Origin: Mycobacterium lentiflavum
GTDB lineage: Bacteria; Actinomycetota; Actinomycetes; Mycobacteriales; Mycobacteriaceae
Reading direction: 5' to 3'
Assembly (NCBI RefSeq): GCF_022374895.2
Contig: NZ_CP092423.2
Span: forward strand, 5,704,001 to 5,768,000
Length of the DNA: 64,000 bases
The notes under the pieces are model-generated. The model saw only the letters and a program-made list of their open reading frames with translations. It searched no databases and had not been told where the DNA came from. Both the position numbers and the translations under genes were made by a program. Position 1 is the first letter of the stretch. Each line of letters opens with the position of its first letter. Positions 16,949 to 26,546 of the stretch are shown in pieces.

Positions 16949-18022
16949 GTGACTGCCCGCCTACGGCCTGAGCTGGCCGGGCTGCCGGTTTACGTTCCTG
17001 GTAAGACCGTGCCGGGTTCGATGAAACTGGCCAGCAACGAGACGGTGTTCGGCCCGCTGCCCAGTGTCCGCGCCGCTATCGAGCAAGCGACCGACGTCGT
17101 CAACCGCTACCCAGACAACGGCTGTGTCCAACTCAAAGCGGCGCTGGCCAAGCATGTCGGTTCGGGTTTCGACCCCGAGCACATCGCCGTCGGCGCCGGA
17201 TCGGTCAGCCTGTGCCAGCAGCTGGTACAGATCACCGCCTCGGCCGGTGACGAGGTGATCTTCGGCTGGCGCAGCTTCGAGCTCTACCCGCCGCTGGTTC
17301 AGGTCGCCGGCGCGGCCACTGTCAAAGTGGCGCTGACCGACCACACCTTCGACCTCGACGCGATGCTGGCGGCGATCACCGAACGCACGCGGCTGATCTT
17401 CGTCTGCAATCCCAACAACCCGACCTCGACCGTCGTCGATCCCGACGCGCTGATCCGTTTCGTCGAGGCGGTTCCGCCGCACATCGTCATCGCGATCGAC
17501 GAGGCCTACGTCGAATACGTCCGCGACGGCATGCTGCCCGACAGCCTGGGCCTGGTCCGCGCCCGCCGTAATGTCGTTGTGCTGCGTACCTTTTCGAAGG
17601 CCTACGGGCTGGCCGGCCTGCGCGTCGGCTACGCGGTCGGCCACCCCGACGTGATCACGGCGTTGGACCAGGTGTTCGTGCCGTTCTCGGTGACGAACAT
17701 CTCGCAGGCGGCCGCCATCGCGTCGCTGGATGCCGCCGACGAATTGTTGGCCCGCACCGACGCTTTGGTCGCCGACCGGGTTCGGATGAGCGCCGGGCTG
17801 CGCGACGCCGGATTCACCTTGCCGCCGTCGCAGGCGAATTTCGTCTGGTTGCCCCTCGGCCCGCGCACCCGGGACTTCGTCAAACGCGCAGCCGACGCGG
17901 GCATCGTGGTTCGCCAGTACGGCGACGACGGGGTCCGCATATCCATCGGCGCGCCCAAAGAGAACGATGCACTGCTGACATTTGCCCGCGACTGGATCAG
18001 ACACCCGGAGGTTGACGAATGA
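16949..18022 (+). CDS. hisC2: HisC2, histidinol-phosphate/aromatic aminotransferase
   Basis: This 357-residue PLP aminotransferase belongs to the HisC/aromatic aminotransferase group. The Schiff-base Lys217 lies in LRTFSKAYGLAGLRVGY, the PLP-contacting CNPNNPTS at about 153-160, and IDEAYVEY at 183-190. In M. tuberculosis the second HisC paralogue (Rv3772) acts mainly on aromatic substrates, making phenylalanine or tyrosine from the keto acids. The GTG start gives standard length. The 3' end overlaps the DUF4334 gene by four bases (ATGA). It is divergent from the tRNA pair. Confidence 0.92.
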   Translation: MTARLRPELAGLPVYVPGKTVPGSMKLASNETVFGPLPSVRAAIEQATDVVNRYPDNGCVQLKAALAKHVGSGFDPEHIAVGAGSVSLCQQLVQITASAGDEVIFGWRSFELYPPLVQVAGAATVKVALTDHTFDLDAMLAAITERTRLIFVCNPNNPTSTVVDPDALIRFVEAVPPHIVIAIDEAYVEYVRDGMLPDSLGLVRARRNVVVLRTFSKAYGLAGLRVGYAVGHPDVITALDQVFVPFSVTNISQAAAIASLDAADELLARTDALVADRVRMSAGLRDAGFTLPPSQANFVWLPLGPRTRDFVKRAADAGIVVRQYGDDGVRISIGAPKENDALLTFARDWIRHPEVDE

Positions 18023-18489
18023 GTTTGGCCCGCAAGCAGTTTACCGAGTTCAAGGAACGCGACAGTATTGCCGATGCCGAGCTCGACGAGTTCTGGGCGA
18101 CGCTGCCTCCCGCGACGATCGACGAGATGATCGGCGAGTGGAAGGGCGGTGAATTTCTCACCGGACACATGATGAACGGTCAGCTGGAGAAGGTCGGTTG
18201 GTTCGGCAAGACCTTCACGTCGGTAACTGACGTGCAGCCGTTGGTCTGCCTCGACGCCGACGGAAACAAGTTCTCCAACAAGGAGATGGGCAAGGGCGAG
18301 GCGAGCCTGTGGCTGGAAGACTTCCGCGGCGAGGTCACCGCCACGATGGTTTACGACGGGCAGCCCGTGCACGACCACTTCAAGAGGATCGACGACGACG
18401 CCGTGATGGGCATTATGAACGGCAAGGGCGTGCTCGACTTCCAGGACGGGGTGGGCCGCTACTACTACTTCTATCTCGAACGCGTATAG
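18019..18489 (+). CDS. DUF4334 / GXWXG domain protein
   Basis: The 156-residue protein has an N-terminal GXWXG motif in MIGEWKGGEFLTGH (about residue 38), KVGWFGKTF and GKGEASLWLEDFRGEVTATMVYDGQPVHDHF, and a C-terminal GKGVLDFQDGVGRYYYFYLERV. This layout is that of GXWXG/DUF4334 proteins, small beta-barrel domains of unknown function that may bind a hydrophobic ligand. It is translationally coupled to hisC2, but no metabolic link is evident. The palindromic repeat at 18501 begins 12 bases after its stop. Confidence 0.82.
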   Translation: MSLARKQFTEFKERDSIADAELDEFWATLPPATIDEMIGEWKGGEFLTGHMMNGQLEKVGWFGKTFTSVTDVQPLVCLDADGNKFSNKEMGKGEASLWLEDFRGEVTATMVYDGQPVHDHFKRIDDDAVMGIMNGKGVLDFQDGVGRYYYFYLERV

Positions 18490-18500
18490 GGCCCTTGCCG

Positions 18501-18576
18501 TTTGAGTGCGCGCTCAGGATTTGAGTGTGCGCCCGGGGCGGGATTTCGGTGGTTTTCCGCCCTGAGCGCACACTCG
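18501..18576. repeat. Palindromic intergenic repeat, copy 2
   Basis: The outer arms TTGAGTGCGCGCTCAGG (from 18502) and CCTGAGCGCACACTCGA (to 18576) are inverted with few mismatches. The interior GAGTGTGCGC...CGGGATTTCGG...TTTTCCGCC parallels the copy at 27531. It sits between the convergent DUF4334 and EspD-like genes and could form a hairpin in both transcripts. Confidence 0.65.
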
Positions 18577-18606
18577 ATGTCGTCGGCGCAGACTCGACGC
18601 GCCGGG

Positions 18607-19179
18607 TCAGTCGTCAGCGTTGCGGTACCTGGCGGCGAACACTTCTGCCTGTGCCGCGGCAGCATGCTCCGGCGTCGGCAAGGGCAAGAAATCCGTCACG
18701 AAATCGCGCAACGCCCCGCCATCGGCGATCCCGATCTCATGCATGGCCTCCGGCAGCGCGGCATTTCCGAGCAGATTCCATTGGCCGGCCAGCCCCTTTT
18801 GACGAGCCAAGCCCGCAAGAACGACGATCTCGGCCGCCAGCTCGGACTCGGTCATGTTCGTCACTTTCGACGACAGACGGACCCGTTGGGTTCTTCCGTC
18901 CATCAGCGCCGCGACCGACACCGTCCTCGGTGGGTTGGTCACCGCGAACAGCGGGCTTCCGTCCACCTCGTCATCATTTTCTTCCGGCTCCTCTTTGGCG
19001 GTTTGCGAACGGACGGCATCCAGTCCGGATCCCGTCCCGCTGGGCTGGGCCGGTGCGTAGCCCGGTAACGCGTCGGCGACACCGCCGCCATCGTCGGCAG
19101 CGGCTTTGCCTGAGCCGGAGAAGTTCAGCGCCGCGGCAAGGCCGCCCTGGTCGTCATCATTTCCAAAGTACTGAGGCAT
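18607..19179 (-). CDS. EspD-like ESX-1 secretion-associated protein
   Basis: This 190-residue protein matches EspD of M. tuberculosis in two blocks. SPLFAVTNPPRTVSVAALMDG (residues 75-95) and ESELAAEIVVLAGLARQKG correspond to EspD's LFTVTNPPRTVSVSTLMDG and SQLASEILVIADLARQKA. The tail LPTPEHAAAAQAEVFAARY matches EspD's LPSPEEAAAAEAEVFATRY. The N-terminal 70 residues are acidic, low-complexity and unrelated. EspD/EspH proteins stabilise or accompany EspA/EspC-type substrates. ATG 19179 has AGGAGAGGAAG upstream. It is the last gene of a four-gene esp-like cluster. Homology is from remembered sequence but specific. Confidence 0.82.
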   Translation of the reverse strand: MPQYFGNDDDQGGLAAALNFSGSGKAAADDGGGVADALPGYAPAQPSGTGSGLDAVRSQTAKEEPEENDDEVDGSPLFAVTNPPRTVSVAALMDGRTQRVRLSSKVTNMTESELAAEIVVLAGLARQKGLAGQWNLLGNAALPEAMHEIGIADGGALRDFVTDFLPLPTPEHAAAAQAEVFAARYRNADD

Positions 19180-19219
19180 TTCTTCCTCTCCTACAATCTG
19201 AACTGGTAACGGGCAAGCA

Positions 19220-19534
19220 CTATTTCGGCTGCGCCTGGTCGTCGAGGTTTTCGCGCAGCTCCCCGTCGACACCCTGATACGTTCCCTCGGCCGCGCGTAG
19301 TTTTGCGGACAGATCAGCGGCCGCCTTCGCCAGTGCGACGCCCGCCGCACGACGCTGGTTCACCAGACCGGCCCCCGCAATGTTGGATCCCCAGCTGATG
19401 ACGCCATGGGTTATCCAAAGCCACTGTGCAACGGTGTCGGTCGTCTTGGCCGCGCTGACCGCGGTTGCGGCCACCGCATCCTGGCGCTTTGCCAGGTTGG
19501 CCAGATGTGTTGGGTCGACGTTCAGGTTCATCAT
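19220..19534 (-). CDS. EspC/EspF-like type VII secretion substrate
   Basis: This 104-residue protein has the size and features of the EspC/EspF family. The N-terminus MNLNVDPTHLANLAKRQDAVA parallels EspC's [20 protein letters not shown]. The family ITHG motif lies at residues 41-44. C-terminally, Tyr86-x3-Asp90 in GTYQGVDGELRE is the YxxxD type VII export signal. EspC of M. tuberculosis is co-secreted with EspA and can polymerise. AAGGAGAC precedes the first of two consecutive ATGs (19534). It lies between the EspA/E-like and EspD-like genes, the same order as espA-espC-espD. Confidence 0.83.
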   Translation of the reverse strand: MMNLNVDPTHLANLAKRQDAVAATAVSAAKTTDTVAQWLWITHGVISWGSNIAGAGLVNQRRAAGVALAKAAADLSAKLRAAEGTYQGVDGELRENLDDQAQPK

Positions 19535-19572
19535 GATTGTCTCCTTATCTTCGAGTTGCCGCACCCACCGCG

Positions 19573-20769
19573 TCAGCGAATGCGGTTAGTTTGCTTGGCT
19601 TCTGGGGTTTTCGCTGCATCGACGGGTGCACGCTCCGCTCCGTCGGAGCCCGCTTCGGCGCCGGCGGCATCCCGCGCGCGGGCGGGTTTTGCTTGTCTCG
19701 CCGAGGCGAGTGGCTGTGCGGACCCCATGGTCTGGCTGACTCGGTTCAATTGCTGGGGGACCTGCCTGGAACTGTCCGCGAACTGCCCGGTCATCGCGGG
19801 CCCATCAACGGCGGTCGGCGTTGCTTCTGCCTCACGCTGATCGAGGGTTTCAGTGTCGCTGAAGCAGGCGCCGCGCTGGCTCTGCTCGTCGAGCGAGACT
19901 ACCTGGCTGGATATTTCGGCCAGCCGCGCAATGCTCGGCGGTGCGGAGAAGTCCGACAGGGCGTCTGAGATGGCCTGCAGGTCGGGAGTGTAGGTTTTAT
20001 CGGCGCCCAGCACCTCAATCGTCGCGAAAGTCCCTGTGGGCGCTGCCCGGTCAGCGATGCTTTTGTACTCGTTCGCGAGTGCGTCGAACTTCTGTGCTGT
20101 CTCTCCCGACGAGTTCATCACTTGGAACTCGTAGCTGATGATGGTCAGCGATATCGCAGAAACCGTGACGGATTGGAACGCCACTGACCAAGCCGGGCCA
20201 ATCACTGGCCACGCCCACATAAGTAAAGCCGCGGCCTGAGCAACTTGCAGCGCCAACAGCGACAATGCAATGACCCGGTGCGCCTGTTGAATCTTTGCGG
20301 CGTGGTCTGCGACGCATTGTTGCGTCTGCTTGTCCAGTTCTTGCAAGATATCCGCGAGATTCTTCAGGTGATCATTCACGGCCGCATACGATTTCGCCGC
20401 ATCACCGTCCCATTTCGCGGGGTCCGGGTTGGCCAGTTCCTGCGTGAGACGCAGGTTCTCGAACCTGTCTTTCCCCGTGCTGAATGCGCCGCCCTGGTCG
20501 GCTGCCAGAAAACCATTCACCATGTCTAAGGCGGCGACGGCGACCATCGCTATGTCGATGATGGCTGTCGGGGTCGGGGTGGGCCCCGGTTTAGCCAATC
20601 CGGTTTTGAGCATGTCGAACTTGTCCCGCAGGTACCAAGTAAACTTCCCGGCCGCCGCACCCATATTTGCCCCAGTCGTGACCCAGTCCTGCTGGAGCCC
20701 GGCGCCGATTGCGGGAGAACCCCGTCCGACCACATATGCAAGATCGTGGGCACCTCTTAGCCAACTCAT
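19573..20769 (-). CDS. EspA/EspE-like ESX-1 substrate
   Basis: The 398-residue protein has the EspA/EspE plan. An N-terminal helical segment contains W120-D-G122 in KWDGDAAKSYAAVNDHL, corresponding to EspA's WLGSAADKY. Two hydrophobic segments follow (about 166-190 and 195-215), then a low-complexity Ala/Gln/Ser-rich C-terminal half with AERAPVDA, matching EspA's AERAPVEA and EspE's AERAPIDA. A single cysteine (Cys151) could form an intermolecular disulfide, as EspA does. ATG 20769 follows an AGGAGTAGGG site. The middle region is not closely similar to either named protein, so I call the family and not an orthologue. Confidence 0.8.
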   Translation of the reverse strand: MSWLRGAHDLAYVVGRGSPAIGAGLQQDWVTTGANMGAAAGKFTWYLRDKFDMLKTGLAKPGPTPTPTAIIDIAMVAVAALDMVNGFLAADQGGAFSTGKDRFENLRLTQELANPDPAKWDGDAAKSYAAVNDHLKNLADILQELDKQTQQCVADHAAKIQQAHRVIALSLLALQVAQAAALLMWAWPVIGPAWSVAFQSVTVSAISLTIISYEFQVMNSSGETAQKFDALANEYKSIADRAAPTGTFATIEVLGADKTYTPDLQAISDALSDFSAPPSIARLAEISSQVVSLDEQSQRGACFSDTETLDQREAEATPTAVDGPAMTGQFADSSRQVPQQLNRVSQTMGSAQPLASARQAKPARARDAAGAEAGSDGAERAPVDAAKTPEAKQTNRIR

Positions 20770-20953
20770 GTCCCTACTCCTTTTGCTCGTGATTGAAGTG
20801 CAATGATGCTGTACACGGCGGGCCAAGCCTAACGCGCACAGATCGAATCGTTGGATGAATTCCAATGTCTAGCAGCGGTTTTCATTCCCGGCTGCAAACG
20901 AAGGGCTGGACGTTACAGCCTGGCAGCGGCGCGGTGAACGGAATCGGTGCGTC
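20770..20953. other. Intergenic spacer within the esp-like cluster
   Basis: These 184 bases separate the EspB-like stop from the EspA/E-like start. No ORF or strong hairpin is visible. The only clear signal is the AGGAGTAGGG ribosome site at its downstream (minus-strand) end. The length allows a second promoter here, so the four genes may not be a single transcript. Confidence 0.4.
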
Positions 20954-22438
<1,485 letters not shown>

Positions 22439-22521
22439 GGAATTCGTCTCCTCAGTGCTTGCGTCGGGCTGTTACAAAAAGTTTCGTTTGCCTGCTGCTA
22501 TTTGTGAAATGAATCGTTAAC
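22439..22521. promoter_or_regulatory. Divergent promoter region between EspB-like and LysR genes
   Basis: This 83-base spacer must hold the promoters of both the EspB-like gene (minus) and the LysR gene (plus). It is AT-rich for this genome (TTACAAAAAGTTTCG; ATTTGTGAAAT at 22500-22510 is a small dyad). LysR proteins commonly autoregulate and activate a divergent neighbour from such a spacer. No confident -35/-10 pair was found. Confidence 0.45.
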
Positions 22522-23433
22522 ATGACACTTATGCGCACTACGCATATCGATCAGGTTGATCTGAATCTGCTGCCGCCATTGGTGGCCCTGCTGGAGGAGC
22601 AACACGTCTCGCGTGCGGCCGACCGGGTCCGGTTAAGCCAGCCGGCGATGAGCCGCGCCCTGCAGCGGCTGCGCCGCCACTTCGGCGACGAGCTGCTGGT
22701 GCGGGGGCCGGATGGCTACTCGCTGACGCCGCGCGCCGAGCGTCTCCGCGACCAACTCACCACGGCCGTAACACATTTGGAGCAACTGTTTGCGACGGAG
22801 GCGTTCGACCCGGCTACGGCCGCCCAATCGTTTCGCCTCGCCGTCAGCGACTACACCGTCGCCACGTTCGGACCCGAGCTGGTGCGCACGGTGCTGGCCG
22901 AATCACCCGATTCGACGGTGGGTTGCGAAGTTCTGGACGAGCACGCGTTCGACAAGCTGGACGCGGGGACGATAGATTTGGCGATTTATGGCCGGGTGGC
23001 ACCCGAAAGATATTGCAGCCAATACCTTTTCAGCGATCGCTTCGTCTGCGTCGTCGCCGCCGAGCACCCGATGGCCGACCAGACATCCGTGTCGCTGTCC
23101 ACGTATCTGCGCCTGCCGCACCTGACGATCGACATCGGCCAGCCCTGGATCGATCGGGCACTCGAGCCGCTCGGCGTCACACGTCGCGTGGCGGTCAGCG
23201 TGCCCTACTTCGCGCTGGCGCCCAGCATTTTGCCGGGCACCGAGCTGCTGCTGACCCTTCCGGAACGGGTTGCCCGCAAGAACGCCGACCCCGCGCAGAC
23301 CCGCATCCTCGCGGCGCCTCGCGAGTTGATCGAACTCGAGTTCTACGCGGTGTGGCACCCGCGCTTCGATCAGGACCCGTCCCACAGCTGGCTGCGCGAG
23401 AAGGTCCGCGCCGCGGCCGAATCGACCGCGTGA
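22522..23433 (+). CDS. LysR family transcriptional regulator
   Basis: This is a 303-residue LysR-type regulator. The helix-turn-helix is VDLNLLPPLVALLEEQHVSRAADRV then LSQPAMSRALQRLRRHFGDELLVR (about residues 11-60), which is textbook for the family. The C-terminal substrate-binding domain runs from about residue 95 (SFRLAVSDYTVATFG) to the end. The ATG at 22522 lacks an obvious ribosome site; ATG 22531 is an alternative. It is divergent from the esp-like cluster and 1 base short of the convergent DinB-like gene. Control of the esp-like genes is an inference from position only. Confidence 0.88.
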   Translation: MTLMRTTHIDQVDLNLLPPLVALLEEQHVSRAADRVRLSQPAMSRALQRLRRHFGDELLVRGPDGYSLTPRAERLRDQLTTAVTHLEQLFATEAFDPATAAQSFRLAVSDYTVATFGPELVRTVLAESPDSTVGCEVLDEHAFDKLDAGTIDLAIYGRVAPERYCSQYLFSDRFVCVVAAEHPMADQTSVSLSTYLRLPHLTIDIGQPWIDRALEPLGVTRRVAVSVPYFALAPSILPGTELLLTLPERVARKNADPAQTRILAAPRELIELEFYAVWHPRFDQDPSHSWLREKVRAAAESTA

Positions 23434-23434
23434 A

Positions 23435-24019
23435 TTATCTGGCCGGGTCGCGGCCGGTGAACGCGACCAGCTGTTCCCAAGCGCTGGCATCCGCGGGCAC
23501 GTCGACCGGATCGTCGAACCCGGCGGCGCCGCGAAATTCGGGCCTGATCGTCTTGTGCGCCAGGTCCAGCACGTACTCGGCCAGTGGCTCCGGGGCGTCG
23601 ACGTCGCGGCCGACCGCGACCGCGTAATCCCAAGCGTGGACTAGGAATTCGATCGAGAAGATGCCGCACGCCGACTTGGCCGGCATCTCGGTCTTGCCGA
23701 ATGGCACGGTGCCGTCCAGGCCGCGGTGGTGCCAGGCGTCCAACGCCGGGCGAGCCGCAAGGATGATCTGGCGTTCCACCGAGTCGCCGGGTTCGCGCTC
23801 CGGGAACTGGGCACCGGCCATCCCACCGATGCCGGTGATCGATTTCAGCAGGTGCTCGGTCAACTGGGTCACGTCGTATTCCGAGCAACCGGTCTGCCGG
23901 GACATGTCGGCACCGGAGATGGTGTGCAGCACATGCTGCAGCACCCCAAGGCTGTCTTCGGCGCCCTGCAGCTCGTCGGCCGGTGGAGAATCTGGTCCGG
24001 GTCGCAAATCACGAGGCAT
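23435..24019 (-). CDS. DinB/maleylpyruvate isomerase-like metal-binding protein (TIGR03086-type)
   Basis: The 194-residue protein has the four-helix DinB_2/MDMPI_N fold: VLHTISGADMSRQTGCSEYDVTQLTEHLLKSI near the N-terminus, and the second metal-ligand motif FSIEFLVHAWDYAVAVGRDV. Histidines in TEHLL and VHAWD are the expected metal ligands. It resembles M. tuberculosis Rv3773c. Related enzymes use mycothiol as a cofactor, but the reaction here is unknown. The ATG at 24019 was preferred to an in-frame ATG 12 codons upstream, because the nearer start leaves a normal divergent spacer to echA21. Confidence 0.82.
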   Translation of the reverse strand: MPRDLRPGPDSPPADELQGAEDSLGVLQHVLHTISGADMSRQTGCSEYDVTQLTEHLLKSITGIGGMAGAQFPEREPGDSVERQIILAARPALDAWHHRGLDGTVPFGKTEMPAKSACGIFSIEFLVHAWDYAVAVGRDVDAPEPLAEYVLDLAHKTIRPEFRGAAGFDDPVDVPADASAWEQLVAFTGRDPAR

Positions 24020-24042
24020 ATTCGCCACGCTACGGTCTCGAT

Positions 24043-24867
24043 ATGGCCGATACATACGATTCCGTCACCGTCGAGGTCAAAGATCACGTCGCGCAGGTGA
24101 CGCTGATCGGACCCGGTAAGGGCAATGCGATGGGGCCCGCCTTCTGGGCCGAGATGCCGGACGTGTTCGGGACCCTGGACGCCGACCGGGACGTGCGCGC
24201 CATCGTCATCACCGGATCGGGCAAGAACTTCAGCTACGGCCTGGACCTGCCCGCAATGGGCGGCACGTTCGCGCCGTTGCTGGCCGACGGGGCGTTGGCC
24301 CGACCCCGCACGGATTTCCACACCGAGCTGCGGCGCATGCAGGGCGCGATCAGCGCGATCGCCGACTGCCGCACCCCGACCATCGCCTCGGTGCACGGCT
24401 GGTGCATCGGCGGTGGCGTCGACCTGATCTCGGCGGTGGACATCCGCTATGCCAGCGCCGATGCCAAGTTCTCGGTGCGTGAAGTCAAACTCGCGATCGT
24501 CGCCGACGTCGGAAGCCTGGCCCGGCTGCCGCTGATCCTCAACGACGGTCATCTGCGTGAGCTGGCGCTGACCGGCAAGGACATCGACGCGGCCCGCGCC
24601 GAGAAGATCGGCCTGGTCAACGACGTCTACGCCGACGCCGAGGCCTCGTTGGCCGCCGCCCACGCCACTGCCGCCGAAATCGCCGCCAACCCGCCGCTGG
24701 CCGTATACGGCGTCAAGGACGTGCTCGACCAGCAGCGCATCGCGGCGGTGTCGGAAAGCCTGCGCTACGTGGCCGCCTGGAATTCGGCCTTCCTGCCGTC
24801 CAAGGACCTCACCGAGGGCATCCAGGCGACGTTCGCCAAGCGTCCGCCGCAGTTCACCGGAGAGTAG
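24043..24867 (+). CDS. echA21: EchA21, enoyl-CoA hydratase/isomerase family protein
   Basis: This 274-residue crotonase-fold protein has the oxyanion-hole segments GSGKNFSYGLDLPAM and HGWCIGGGVDLISAVDIRYA. The general acid/base glutamates of classical enoyl-CoA hydratase fall in VREVKLAIVADVGSLARLP, where Glu/Asp are both present, similar to dienoyl-CoA isomerases. It likely acts on an unsaturated acyl-CoA. It corresponds in length and position to EchA21 of M. tuberculosis. The frame is open upstream, but MADTYDSVTVEV at 24043 is the family start. LipE follows 34 bases downstream. Confidence 0.9.
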   Translation: MADTYDSVTVEVKDHVAQVTLIGPGKGNAMGPAFWAEMPDVFGTLDADRDVRAIVITGSGKNFSYGLDLPAMGGTFAPLLADGALARPRTDFHTELRRMQGAISAIADCRTPTIASVHGWCIGGGVDLISAVDIRYASADAKFSVREVKLAIVADVGSLARLPLILNDGHLRELALTGKDIDAARAEKIGLVNDVYADAEASLAAAHATAAEIAANPPLAVYGVKDVLDQQRIAAVSESLRYVAAWNSAFLPSKDLTEGIQATFAKRPPQFTGE

Positions 24868-24901
24868 CCGGGCGCCACGTACCCTCGCGGGAGTGGCAAC
24901 G

Positions 24902-26137
24902 ATGACTGCAGACGGCAAGATCCGTGTCCCCGCCGACCTTGACTCGGTCACCGCGGTCGGCGACGAGGACCACTCGGAGGTCGACAGCGCCGCCGTCGAA
25001 CGAATCTGGCAGGCCGCCCGCCACTGGTATCAGGCGGGCATGCACCCGGCGATTCAGTTGTGCATCCGGCACCGCGGTCGCGTGGTGCTCAACCGCGCCA
25101 TCGGGCACGGCTGGGGCAATGCGCCTACCGACCCCCCCGATGCCGAGAAGGTCCCCGTCACAACGGACACACCATTTTGCGTGTACTCCGCGGCCAAGGC
25201 CATCGCCGCGACCGTGGTGCACCAGCTGGTCGAGCGAGGCGTCTTCTCCCTTGACGACCGAGTCTGCGAGTACATGCCCACTTTCACCAGCCACGGCAAA
25301 GACCGCATCACGATCCGGCACGTGATGACCCACAGCGCCGGCCTCCCGTTTCCGACCGGGCCGCTGCCGGACCTCAAGCGGACCGACGATCACGAGTACG
25401 TGCAGGAAATGCTGAGCAATCTGCGGCCGCTGTACCGCCCGGGGTTGATCCACATCTACCACGCGCTGACCTGGGGCCCCCTGATCCGCGAGATCGTCTA
25501 CACGGCCGCCGGCAAGGACATTCGCGAAATCCTGGCCGCCGAAATCCTTGACCCGCTTGGGTTTCGGTGGACCAACTTCGGTGTCGCCAAGCAAGACCTC
25601 GATCTGGTCGCGCCGAGCCATGCCACCGGTCGGCCCTTGCCTCCGGTGGTCGCGCAGATATTCCGCAAGGCCATCGGGGGCACCGTTCACGAGATGATCC
25701 CGGTGACGAACCAGCCGTTCTTCTTGACCACGGTGATCCCGTCGTCCAATGCCGTCTCGACCGCCCACGAGATGTCGCGGTTCGCCGAGATCTGGCGTCG
25801 CTATGGCGAACTCGATGGTGTGCGGGTCCTGCAGGCGGAGACATTGCGCGGCGCGGTCACCGAATCCCGGCGGTTACGACCGGATTTCGCCGTGGGCCTG
25901 ATGCCGGCCCGCTGGGGTACCGGCTTCATCCTCGGGACCAACCGATGGGGACCGTTCGGCCGCAACGCACCGGAAGCATTCGGCAGTCTGGGCTTGAGCA
26001 ACATAGCGATCTGGGCCGACCCCGAGCGCAACTTGGCCGCCGGTCTGATCAGTAGCGGTAAACCCGGCCGCGACCCGGAACTACGTCGCTACGCGACGCT
26101 GATGAACACCATCGCGGCACAAATCCCGACCGATTGA
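24902..26137 (+). CDS. lipE: LipE, beta-lactamase-fold lipase/esterase
   Basis: The 411-residue serine hydrolase belongs to the class C beta-lactamase/EstB family. The nucleophile motif S96-A-A-K99 lies in VYSAAKAIAATVVHQL. MTHSAGLPF follows, and IYHALTWGPLIREI occupies the Tyr motif position. A glycine-rich segment GTGFILGTNRWGPFGRN lies near the KTG-like strand. It resembles LipE (Rv3775), which hydrolyses short-chain esters. ATG 24902 is preceded by GGGAG at a good distance; GTG 24893 is three codons earlier. Probably co-transcribed with echA21. Confidence 0.87.
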   Translation: MTADGKIRVPADLDSVTAVGDEDHSEVDSAAVERIWQAARHWYQAGMHPAIQLCIRHRGRVVLNRAIGHGWGNAPTDPPDAEKVPVTTDTPFCVYSAAKAIAATVVHQLVERGVFSLDDRVCEYMPTFTSHGKDRITIRHVMTHSAGLPFPTGPLPDLKRTDDHEYVQEMLSNLRPLYRPGLIHIYHALTWGPLIREIVYTAAGKDIREILAAEILDPLGFRWTNFGVAKQDLDLVAPSHATGRPLPPVVAQIFRKAIGGTVHEMIPVTNQPFFLTTVIPSSNAVSTAHEMSRFAEIWRRYGELDGVRVLQAETLRGAVTESRRLRPDFAVGLMPARWGTGFILGTNRWGPFGRNAPEAFGSLGLSNIAIWADPERNLAAGLISSGKPGRDPELRRYATLMNTIAAQIPTD

Positions 26138-26165
26138 GCGCGCCGACAGTGGGAACACTGCGGCG

Positions 26166-26354
26166 ATGGCCAATTATCGAGTGATCAACCCCCACGGCGA
26201 CATCGTCGCGACCAAGGACATCGCCAGCGCCGAGGACGCGCACGCCTGGTTCATCGACGCCAAGGCCGACAACACCGAACTCGGCTGGCGGATGGAAGTC
26301 GAGCATGACGGCGACTGGTCGTTCTTCGACGACACCGAAGGCGAACGGGCGTAA
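26166..26354 (+). CDS. Small hypothetical protein
   Basis: The 62-residue acidic protein has the segments MANYRVINPHGDIVATKDIASAEDAHAWF and LGWRMEVEHDGDWSFFDDTEG. It looks like a compact alpha/beta domain, not a secreted or membrane protein. It lies 28 bases after lipE on the same strand. Short proteins with this WRMEVEHDGDWSFFDDTEG ending occur in mycobacteria as far as I recall, but no function is known to me. Confidence 0.6.
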   Translation: MANYRVINPHGDIVATKDIASAEDAHAWFIDAKADNTELGWRMEVEHDGDWSFFDDTEGERA

Positions 26355-26423
26355 GCCGAGGGCCTCGGCGGCGTCTGCTCCCCGGCCGACAGCATCGGCG
26401 CGATTCTTCGCTGCTGAACACTG

Positions 26424-26510
26424 CGGTGGCGGAGGGATTTGAACCCCCGGACGGTTTTAGCCGTCTCTCGCTTTCAAGGCGAGTGCATTAGGCCGCTCTG
26501 CCACGCCACC
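26424..26510 (-). tRNA. tRNA-Ser (anticodon UGA)
   Basis: On the minus strand the acceptor stem GGTGGCG pairs with CGCCACC. The anticodon stem is CTCGC/GCGAG-type with loop CTTGAAA, giving UGA. The long variable arm GACGGCTAAAACCGTC and T loop TTCAAAT confirm a class II serine tRNA, which decodes UCN codons. Confidence 0.95.
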
Positions 26511-26546
26511 GCTGACAAGGGTAACGGGGCTAGTACCGTGGCCCGC

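Noticed and set aside
16961..18004. 347-residue antisense ORF over hisC2
   Set aside because: Mirror frame of a conserved aminotransferase; low-complexity Asp/Gly/Arg content and no homology.
22500..22510. ATTTGTGAAAT dyad as a LysR operator
   Set aside because: Arms of only four bases are too short to separate from chance in an AT-rich spacer; kept only as a note in the promoter entry.
26439..26546. Longer start for the quinone oxidoreductase at 26439
   Set aside because: It would translate the complement of tRNA-Ser(UGA); the conserved MRAIVAES start at 26547 fits the family.
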